Source: Chlamydiota bacterium
GTDB lineage: Bacteria > Chlamydiota > Chlamydiia > Chlamydiales > Rhabdochlamydiaceae
DNA: 10,657 nucleotides
Assembly (NCBI GenBank): GCA_023269365.1
Contig: JAHFTN010000048.1
Location: 1-10,657 of the forward strand
Direction: 5' to 3'
The notes beneath the pieces were generated by a model that did no database searches, was not told where the DNA came from, and worked only from the letters and a program-made list of their open reading frames with translations. The stretch's first letter is position 1, and each line of letters starts with the position of its first letter. Below, in pieces: positions 5,428-10,657 of the stretch. Position numbers and translations under genes: made by a program.

Positions 5428-6605
5428 CGCAAGCTCCCCTTTCCTGGATTCAGAAAATCGAACAGACCCTCATCGATACAGGCGCGATCCCCTTATCCGG
5501 GTATTCTCCTCCCTTCCCCTGGGATTCTTTAAGGGAAAAACTTGCCACCTTGCTACAAGCTCCCGACTTGATCCTCTCTTTAAAACGGATGCGCATCCTC
5601 AAGGGGGAAGAACTCTCAGAAGGGCTAGGAACGCATGTGACCCCCTTGACACTCCAGCTAAGTCCTTTAAGTGGATCTGCCTATTTTCTCATAGGGAAAG
5701 AGGAGATGTGCTCTCTTACAGCTTACGCTCTTACCGCCTCTAATAAAGGATTTCTTTCCTTCCCCTTCCAGGAAGGATTTTACTACTACCTCTGCACAGA
5801 GGCCCTCATTGCACTCAATGAAGTCAAAGCCTTTGGCGATCTCACACTCAAAATGGGAAAAACAACACCTCTTCCACAAGAAGAATCTCTCTGCTTAGAT
5901 ATTGAGATCGTGCATCCCAAACAAAGTGTCTTCACAAGGCTTGTGTGTCCCGCTTCTTTCCATGAAGCCTTTAAGACCCATTTTTCTGAAAAAAAGAGTC
6001 CTGCTTCCTCTGTTGCGCTGCACTCTCAGATTGCGGTGTTATTGCATTTACTCATCGGGAATACTCTTTTAAGCCTCCAAGAATGGAAGGAGGTCTGCAT
6101 AGGGGATTTTGTGCTTCTAGATCACTGCACATTTGATCCCCACACAAAGAAAGGATCTGTGACGATTGCTTTAGATATTACTCCCCTTTGGCGCGCACGC
6201 GTAAAAGAGGATCACTTAAAAATTGTGGATTATGCCACCTATTACGAGGACTCAACGCCCATGGACTCTGAACTCCCCCCCTCTGATGAAGAATTTCCCA
6301 AAGAAGAAACTTTTTCTTCTGAGGAGATGGAAGAAAATACAGAGACCCACCTCTGGACTTCTTCTCCCAAAGAAGGGGTCTCTGTCTCTACGGATAATAT
6401 CCCTCTTACTTTGGTCGTGGAGGTAGCAAGAGTTTCTATGTCCTTGGGTCAAGTTCTACAGCTATCTCCTGGGAACACGCTAGATCTCGCCGTAAAACCG
6501 GAGCAAGGAGTCGATGTGCTGATCGGAGGCAAAAGGGTCGCAAAGGCAGAACTCATCAAGCTAGGAGATCGACTTGGCATCAAAATCCTCTCCCTTGGAG
6601 AATGA
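5424..6605 (+). CDS. sctQ: Type III secretion C-ring/sorting platform protein SctQ (CdsQ)
   Basis: A 393-residue protein ending in a clear SpoA (surface presentation of antigens) domain at about 326-393: LVVEVARVSMSLGQVLQL, then GNTLDL, VDVLIGGKRVAKAEL and LGDRLGIKIL, as in FliN and YscQ. SctQ builds the cytoplasmic pods that dock SctK, SctL and SctN and load substrates. The N-terminal 280 residues are the weakly conserved SctQ part, followed by an acidic linker (about 283-305) rich in Glu, Ser and Pro. Length is close to chlamydial CdsQ. It starts in an ATGA overlap with the upstream gene and ends in another with the kinase gene. Internal ATG codons at 6261 and 6327 could produce a separate SpoA-only form, as known for YscQ and SpaO. 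Confidence 0.93.
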   Translation: MTQAPLSWIQKIEQTLIDTGAIPLSGYSPPFPWDSLREKLATLLQAPDLILSLKRMRILKGEELSEGLGTHVTPLTLQLSPLSGSAYFLIGKEEMCSLTAYALTASNKGFLSFPFQEGFYYYLCTEALIALNEVKAFGDLTLKMGKTTPLPQEESLCLDIEIVHPKQSVFTRLVCPASFHEAFKTHFSEKKSPASSVALHSQIAVLLHLLIGNTLLSLQEWKEVCIGDFVLLDHCTFDPHTKKGSVTIALDITPLWRARVKEDHLKIVDYATYYEDSTPMDSELPPSDEEFPKEETFSSEEMEENTETHLWTSSPKEGVSVSTDNIPLTLVVEVARVSMSLGQVLQLSPGNTLDLAVKPEQGVDVLIGGKRVAKAELIKLGDRLGIKILSLGE

Positions 6606-8203
6606 GAGTGACAGAAAGCTCTTTTTATAAACAAAACACGATGCCCGACCTAATTACGGGAGAACCAGAGCCAAATCTGCCAGAGAAGATTGGCCCTTAC
6701 AAGATTGAGAGCCTTTTTTCCAAAGGGGGGATGAGCCTTCTTTACCTCGGGGTTCATCCTGAAACAAAGCAGACTCTCGTGATCAAAGTATTGTCCCCTT
6801 CCTACGTCACCCATCCGCAAGTGGCCGAGCAATTTTTAAAAGAAGCAGAAGTCATTGCTCTGACCAACCATCCCAATATTGTCAAATTGCATGGGCAAGG
6901 GAGCTGGGATAAGGGTCTCTATATCGCCATGGAGCTGATTCATGGGATCTCTTTAAAACAATTCATCACACAACACTCTCTTTCCCTTAAGCGCGCACTA
7001 GAAATTATTGTGCAAGTCGCCTACGCACTGCACCACCTCCACTCTCACGGGGTGATCCATCGCGACCTAAAACCAGAAAACATTCTGATCACAGAAGAAG
7101 GGGAAATCAAAGTGATCGATTTTGGGATTGCGCAGCTTCACGGAGATAAACCCAAAACACTGATGACCTCTTCTTTTATCGGCACTCCCAGCTACATGAG
7201 CCCTGAGCAAAAGGAAAATCCCGCCTCTGTCACTTTTACAACCGACATCTATTCTCTGGGAATCATCTTGTACGAGCTGATTTTAGGCAAGCTCAGCTAT
7301 GGGCTCATCACCTTAAGTGGGATACCCAAAAAACTCAAAAAAATTGTCGCTAAGATGTTAGCCGTCTCTCCCATGGAGCGCACCCAAAATGTCTCTGAGC
7401 TAATCCACGACATTTCTCATTATATGCAAGCGGGCGACCACGAAAGAGAAAAGCCAGGAAGCGATGAGATCAAAGAGTTTTATGAAGAGATCTTAAAAGC
7501 CAATCTGGCCCTCTCTCCTTTGCAGCTGCCTGAATGGCCTCAGATCGACCTCGGTGTTGCCAAAGGTAGAGGACAGCAACAGCTGGGCCTCTACTACGAT
7601 TTTTTTCGCCTACCCAATAACACCTTTCTTACCTTGTTAGCCTCTACCCTCTCCTCACGCATCTCCTCTGCTGTGTCGATGGGGGCGTTAAGGGGGATGA
7701 TCCGCTTCCACCTAAGTCAAACTAAATCCCCCTTCCAGCTGAGCGCTTTTGTTAGCCTGCTCAACCAGATGATTTCTGAGGACAACCTGTTTGAACCCTT
7801 TGCCTTAAGCTGTCTGCTCCTAGACCCCTTTAACGACATGATGACTTACCTCTCGTGTGGCTTTTCCGATCTCATCCATACCCCTCAAGGGCAGCGCTTC
7901 CCCCGCAGGATCTCGTCCCAAAATCCCCTTCTTGGCGCCTTTGGATCTACAGAGCTCTCTCAGACTAGCGATAACTGGAACGCAGGCGACACCCTCGTTA
8001 TCCACTCTCTTTCCACCACAAAAGAGCAGGGCCCCCACCAACAAGAGGTCCTCGACCTAACCCTAGAAGAGGCTGCTAAAGAACACCAATTTCTTTCCGC
8101 TCAAAGGCAGGCAGAGGCGATCTTAAAAAATCTCTCTTCCTCTAGCGCCTATGCCCTGATTCCCTTCCCCAAAGCCCTCATCACTTTGCAAAGAATTATT
8201 TAA
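6602..8203 (+). CDS. pkn5: Ser/Thr protein kinase (Pkn5 position) with degenerate SpoIIE/PP2C-like C-terminal domain
   Basis: A 533-residue soluble protein with no membrane segment. The kinase domain (about 33-275) has the ATP lysine K62 (LVIKVL), alphaC Glu (E81), HRDLKPEN (153-160), DFG (173-175), SPE (200-202, replacing APE) and DIYSLG (215-220), so catalysis is plausible. The glycine loop is weak (SKGGMSLLYLG), and the C-lobe is about 20 residues short between YELILG and the IPKKLKKIVAKML helix. Residues about 296-512 follow a SpoIIE/RsbU phosphatase pattern: LQLPEWPQID, LGLYYDFFRLP, SAVSMGALRGMI, LSCGFSDLIHTPQG, AGDTLVIHS. Three expected metal-binding Asp positions appear as L330, S348 and L470, so phosphatase activity is unlikely. 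Position after sctQ matches Pkn5 of Chlamydia. ATGA overlap with sctQ; Met14 is a possible later start but lacks a ribosome binding site. It could regulate T3SS parts or be secreted. Confidence 0.88.
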   Translation: MRVTESSFYKQNTMPDLITGEPEPNLPEKIGPYKIESLFSKGGMSLLYLGVHPETKQTLVIKVLSPSYVTHPQVAEQFLKEAEVIALTNHPNIVKLHGQGSWDKGLYIAMELIHGISLKQFITQHSLSLKRALEIIVQVAYALHHLHSHGVIHRDLKPENILITEEGEIKVIDFGIAQLHGDKPKTLMTSSFIGTPSYMSPEQKENPASVTFTTDIYSLGIILYELILGKLSYGLITLSGIPKKLKKIVAKMLAVSPMERTQNVSELIHDISHYMQAGDHEREKPGSDEIKEFYEEILKANLALSPLQLPEWPQIDLGVAKGRGQQQLGLYYDFFRLPNNTFLTLLASTLSSRISSAVSMGALRGMIRFHLSQTKSPFQLSAFVSLLNQMISEDNLFEPFALSCLLLDPFNDMMTYLSCGFSDLIHTPQGQRFPRRISSQNPLLGAFGSTELSQTSDNWNAGDTLVIHSLSTTKEQGPHQQEVLDLTLEEAAKEHQFLSAQRQAEAILKNLSSSSAYALIPFPKALITLQRII

Positions 8204-8241
8204 ATTGCCTCAAGAACTCTTCTCGGGGTAAACTGGGAGAA

Positions 8242-8820
8242 ATGTTTACTCTTGTTATAGATACTAGTACTGATCTGTGCCTGCTTGCTTTGGTCCAAGG
8301 AGGCCAGGTGGTGCATGAAAACACATTTTCCCATGAGAATCGCCTCTCCAAACACCTCCTTCCCTCTATCCGAGCGCTGCTAGAAAAAGCGGGTCTTAAA
8401 CCCAAAGAATTAAAAGAAATTGCGATAGGAAAGGGCCCCGGCTCCTATACGGGAACCCGGTTGGGCGCTTCTATTGCAAAAACTTTATGCTTTGCACTTA
8501 ACCTCCCCTTAAAGGCGTTCTATTCTCCTCTCGCTTTTATGCCAAGCGAAGAAGGGACCTTCCTCCTCCCCACAAAGGCAGGGCTCTATTTCCTTTTCAA
8601 GCCCGACAAGCAAGCTGCCCTCGTCTCTTCTCAAGAACTACCCCAATACTTCGCCCCGTTTTTTGTCATGCCCGACCCCAAAAAAGCCCCTGAAGAAATT
8701 CTCTCTCGCCCCTGCCTACAAGCCACCGTCAACCTCCCGAATTTGGCTGCCCATCTCTCCTCTCTTCCTCTAATATCCCCCGAGGAGATGACGCTTGAAT
8801 ATTTGCATACTCCTTTCTAG
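8242..8820 (+). CDS. tsaB: tRNA t6A37 synthesis factor TsaB (YeaZ family)
   Basis: TsaB partners TsaD and TsaE in placing threonylcarbamoyl on A37 of ANN-decoding tRNAs. The 192-residue product has the ASKHA-fold N terminus FTLVIDTSTDLCLLAL (phosphate-1-like loop at 6-10), the HENRLSKHLLPSIRALLEKAG helix region, and the family signature GPGSYTGTRLG (65-75). The C terminus reads LEYLHTPF, like the PxYLR ending of the family. It is shorter than E. coli TsaB (231 residues), with the loss in the C-terminal half. GGGAG at about 8235-8239 sits three bases ahead of the ATG. Only 38 bases separate it from the kinase gene, so read-through is likely. tsaB-rpsU-dnaJ is the order seen in Chlamydia. Confidence 0.93.
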   Translation: MFTLVIDTSTDLCLLALVQGGQVVHENTFSHENRLSKHLLPSIRALLEKAGLKPKELKEIAIGKGPGSYTGTRLGASIAKTLCFALNLPLKAFYSPLAFMPSEEGTFLLPTKAGLYFLFKPDKQAALVSSQELPQYFAPFFVMPDPKKAPEEILSRPCLQATVNLPNLAAHLSSLPLISPEEMTLEYLHTPF

Positions 8821-8821
8821 A

Positions 8822-8851
8822 TTGAAAAATATCCCTCCCTTGAAGTAGCAT
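8822..8851 (+). promoter_or_regulatory. Candidate rpsU promoter
   Basis: TTGAAA (8822-8827), an 18-base spacer and TAGCAT (8846-8851) lie in the 67-base gap between tsaB and rpsU. A ribosome binding site AGGA (8874-8877) follows, ten bases before the rpsU ATG. Matches are five of six at -35 and four of six at -10. Confidence 0.4.
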
Positions 8852-8887
8852 GGGTCCACACAACCCCTAACCTAGGATGAAATATCC

Positions 8888-9085
8888 ATGCCAAGTGTCA
8901 AAGTTCGTATCGGAGAGCCCATCGATAAAGCCCTAAGAGCCCTGAAGAAAAAGCTCGATAAAGAGGGAATCATGAAATCTGCAAAAGCACACCGCTTTTA
9001 CGATAAACCCTCTGTAAAAAGCCGCGCTAAATCTAAAGCCGCTCTTAAATACAAGAAAACCAAGCCCCGCAGCTATAGCATGTAA
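8888..9085 (+). CDS. rpsU: 30S ribosomal protein S21
   Basis: A small, very basic 65-residue protein with the bS21 pattern: VKVRIGEPIDKALRALKKKL, then EGIMKSAKAHRFYDKPSVKS and a Lys/Arg-rich tail ending KPRSYSM. bS21 binds the 30S platform near the anti-Shine-Dalgarno region of 16S rRNA and aids initiation. Length is in the usual range (58-71). The first ATG is used, preceded by AGGA ten bases upstream. It is followed closely by a long inverted repeat (9084-9135) and then dnaJ, the same neighbour as in Chlamydia. Confidence 0.95.
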   Translation: MPSVKVRIGEPIDKALRALKKKLDKEGIMKSAKAHRFYDKPSVKSRAKSKAALKYKKTKPRSYSM

Positions 9086-9135
9086 AACTTTAATTTAGCA
9101 AATGGCAATGCCATTTGCTAAATTTATTAAGTTTT
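9084..9135 (+). terminator. Long inverted repeat after rpsU
   Basis: Fifteen perfectly paired bases (9092-9106 with 9110-9124, AATTTAGCAAATGGC) around a three-base AAT loop. The outer flanks AAAACTTTAA and TTAAGTTTT extend the stem with a small bulge. The stem overlaps the last bases of the rpsU stop codon. The U run after it is only TTTT, so it may be a rho-independent terminator, a processing or stability hairpin, or a regulatory palindrome ahead of dnaJ. Confidence 0.45.
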
Positions 9136-9166
9136 GCTATGCTTATCCTAAAACTTAGATGTGGCT

Positions 9167-10336
9167 ATGAGCGATTATTACGAAACCTTAGAGATCCCCC
9201 GCAGCGCCTCTCAAGAGGAGGTCAAGAAGGCCTACCGCAAAAGCGCCCTCAAATTCCATCCTGACCGCAATGCAGGAGACAAGCATGCGGAGAGGAAATT
9301 CAAAGAAATTTCCGAGGCTTACGAGGTCCTGAGCGACGAAAAAAAACGGCAGATTTACGACCAGTATGGGGCTGACGCTCTCAAGGGAGCAGCTGGCATG
9401 GGTGGCCACGAAGGACACGCCGGTTTCTCCTCGATGGAAGAGGCCCTAAGAACGTTCATGGGAGCCTTTGGTTCTGGAGGAGGGGGAGGAGGGAGAGAAT
9501 CTGTCTTTAACTCTTTTTTTGGATTCGAGTCGGGAGGGCAAGAAGAAGGGGGGCAGAGTGGCTCTAGCAAGAAAATGAACCTGACGATCTCTTTCGAAGA
9601 GGCGATGCGAGGCACGGAAAAAGAGGTCTCTCTTACCAATTACGTCACCTGTTCTCAATGCCAGGGCTCCGGGGCGGCACAGCCAAGTAGCATCAAAAGA
9701 TGCGCTACCTGCAGGGGAGCTGGGCAAGTGCATCAGAGTCACGGCTTTTTCAATATGTCCAGCGTCTGCCACAGCTGTCACGGCAGAGGAAAAACCATTT
9801 CAGAGCCCTGCTCGGGATGCCGCGGCAGTGGAAGGATCAAAGAGAAACAACATGTTAAAATTAAGATTCCCTCTGGCGTTGACACAGGGATGCGCCTGCG
9901 CATGGCAGGCTATGGCGACGCAGGGGAGTCCGGCGGCCCTTCTGGCGATCTCTACGTCTTTATCTCCGTAGAGCCCCATAGTGTATTCCAACGAGAAGGG
10001 GACGATGTGTTTATAGAGCTCCCCCTCAACTTTTCAGAAGCTGCCCTTGGCTGCAAAAAAGAGCTCCCGACTCCTCACGGCTCTTCATGTCGAATCACCG
10101 TCCCCGAAGGGACCCAGAGCGGCAAGCTTCTGCGTGTGAAGGGGGAAGGGGCTCCCAACGTACATAACAGGGTCAGAGGAGACCTGATTGTAAAACTCCT
10201 GTTAGAGACTCCGGTTAACCTCAACGAAGCACAAAAAAACCTCCTGTGCCAATTTGCAGAGACGGAAAAAGAACAAAATTCTCCGAGGAAGCGTAGCTTC
10301 TTTGATAAGATTAAAGTCTTTTTTTCAAATCCATGA
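9167..10336 (+). CDS. dnaJ: Chaperone DnaJ (Hsp40), type I
   Basis: Cytoplasmic cochaperone that delivers unfolded clients to DnaK and stimulates its ATPase. Domains in order, counting from the ATG at 9167: J domain (about 3-68) with HPD at 31-33 and YEVLSDEKKRQIYDQYG; a Gly/Phe-rich linker with a run of six Gly; a zinc region (about 162-222) with all four motifs CSQCQGSG, CATCRGAG, CHSCHGRG and CSGCRGSG; then the two C-terminal substrate-binding barrels (MRLRMAGYGDAG, LPTPHGSSCRITVPEGT). The 389 residues are the full family length. I chose ATG 9167 because it gives MSDYYETLEIPRSA, as usual for DnaJ. An in-frame GTG at 9161 would add two residues. Neither start has a clear ribosome binding site. 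The Lys/Arg tail is FFDKIKVFFSNP. Confidence 0.97.
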   Translation: MSDYYETLEIPRSASQEEVKKAYRKSALKFHPDRNAGDKHAERKFKEISEAYEVLSDEKKRQIYDQYGADALKGAAGMGGHEGHAGFSSMEEALRTFMGAFGSGGGGGGRESVFNSFFGFESGGQEEGGQSGSSKKMNLTISFEEAMRGTEKEVSLTNYVTCSQCQGSGAAQPSSIKRCATCRGAGQVHQSHGFFNMSSVCHSCHGRGKTISEPCSGCRGSGRIKEKQHVKIKIPSGVDTGMRLRMAGYGDAGESGGPSGDLYVFISVEPHSVFQREGDDVFIELPLNFSEAALGCKKELPTPHGSSCRITVPEGTQSGKLLRVKGEGAPNVHNRVRGDLIVKLLLETPVNLNEAQKNLLCQFAETEKEQNSPRKRSFFDKIKVFFSNP

Positions 10337-10347
10337 AATGGATTTTT
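10327..10347 (+). terminator. dnaJ terminator overlapping the stop codon
   Basis: AAATCCAT (10327-10334) pairs with ATGGATTT (10338-10345) around a GAA loop, and the T run continues through 10347. The dnaJ TGA (10334-10336) lies in the apex. The stem is short and A/T-rich, so efficiency may be modest. Confidence 0.45.
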
Positions 10348-10349
10348 GA

Positions 10350-10379
10350 TTGACTTAAGAGTTCACGTTCTTCTATCAT
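10350..10379 (+). promoter_or_regulatory. rplU promoter
   Basis: TTGACT (10350-10355), an 18-base spacer and TATCAT (10374-10379) give five of six matches at each box. It directly follows the dnaJ terminator and precedes the rplU ATG by 34 bases, with ribosome binding site AGGAG at 10403-10407. Confidence 0.6.
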
Positions 10380-10413
10380 CTCGGCTTTCTTCTATACAGT
10401 TCAGGAGACATCG

Positions 10414-10657
10414 ATGTACGCAATTATTGAAACGGGTGGCAAGCAATACAAAGTGGAACAAGGAGACATCATCGATGTCGAGCTGTTCTCTGTGCAAGCC
10501 GGAGAGAAAGTAGAATTTAAAAACGTGCTATTTGTGAACAATGCAGGCGCTCTAAAAATGGGCACCCCTCACCTTGCAAATAGTGTCGTAAAAGGGGAAT
10601 TCCTCGCAGAAGTCAAAGGACCAAAAGAGATCGCCTTTAAATACAAACAACGCAAAC
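10414..10657 (+). CDS. rplU: 50S ribosomal protein L21, 3'-truncated
   Basis: The frame is open from ATG 10414 to the window edge, giving the first 81 residues of about 100-107 expected. It starts MYAIIETGGKQYKVEQGDII, the standard bL21 N terminus, continues with VELFSVQAGEKVEFKNVLFV and ends FKYKQRK, the start of the basic rRNA-binding tail. bL21 binds 23S rRNA in the large subunit. AGGAG at 10403-10407 is six bases before the ATG, an ideal spacing. Its own promoter follows the dnaJ terminator, so it heads a new transcript, presumably with rpmA beyond the window. In Chlamydia, as I recall, rplU is not next to dnaJ. Confidence 0.96.
   Translation, partial: MYAIIETGGKQYKVEQGDIIDVELFSVQAGEKVEFKNVLFVNNAGALKMGTPHLANSVVKGEFLAEVKGPKEIAFKYKQRK

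Noticed and set aside
5282..5743. A 153-codon forward frame across the junction of the short SctP-like gene and sctQ
   Set aside because: It overlaps two well-supported genes in another frame, has no ribosome binding site, and its translation shows no recognisable domain.
9115..9161. A dnaJ promoter (TTGCTA, 17 bases, TATGCT; or TTGCTA, 16 bases, TAGATG)
   Set aside because: Both have only about four of six matches at each box, and the second would leave almost no leader before the start codon. No heat-shock CIRCE-type inverted repeat (TTAGCACTC with nine-base spacer) is seen.
9161..9166. GTG at 9161 as the dnaJ start
   Set aside because: It would only add two residues before the usual MSDYYE start, and has no ribosome binding site; ATG 9167 is the more ordinary choice, though not proven.

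Overview
The window looks like chromosome of a member of the Chlamydiae, most likely one of the amoeba- or arthropod-associated families outside Chlamydiaceae (Waddlia, Estrella, Criblamydia, Parachlamydia or Simkania type). The main reason is a type III secretion (T3SS) gene order, sctN-sctO-sctP-sctQ-Ser/Thr kinase, which matches cdsN-cdsO-cdsP-cdsQ-pkn5 of Chlamydia. It is followed by tsaB-rpsU-dnaJ, also a chlamydial gene order. The genus is an inference; no search was run.

Layout. Positions 1-1266 hold the 3' part of the T3SS ATPase gene sctN and the stalk gene sctO. Positions 1267-3598 are an accessory block that splits what is one contiguous run in Chlamydia. It contains a three-level nest of palindromic elements (about 1280-1771), a poorly coding stretch (1795-2149), a minus-strand gene for a 2-oxoglutarate/Fe(II) oxygenase with a signal peptide (2150-3289), and a second, intact and inverted copy of one of the palindromic elements (3355-3534). 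Immediately beyond that copy is a very good sigma70/sigma66-type promoter that appears to drive the rest of the T3SS run.

Positions 3599-8203 carry four genes joined by three ATGA stop/start overlaps: a long SctP-like protein, a short paralogue of it, the SctQ C-ring protein, and a protein kinase. The kinase carries what I read as a degenerate SpoIIE/RsbU-type PP2C phosphatase domain at its C terminus, with the metal-binding aspartates replaced. Positions 8242-10657 are housekeeping: tsaB (tRNA t6A synthesis), rpsU (ribosomal protein S21), dnaJ (Hsp40 cochaperone) and the start of rplU (ribosomal protein L21), with recognisable hairpins and promoters between them.

How they work together. SctN powers export, SctO couples the ATPase to the export gate, SctQ forms the sorting platform and SctP is expected to set substrate switching. 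The kinase is translationally coupled to these parts and is a candidate regulator or effector. The most unusual points are the nested miniature inverted-repeat elements with readable target duplications, the kinase/pseudo-phosphatase fusion, the tandem SctP-like pair, and the exported oxygenase inside a T3SS locus.
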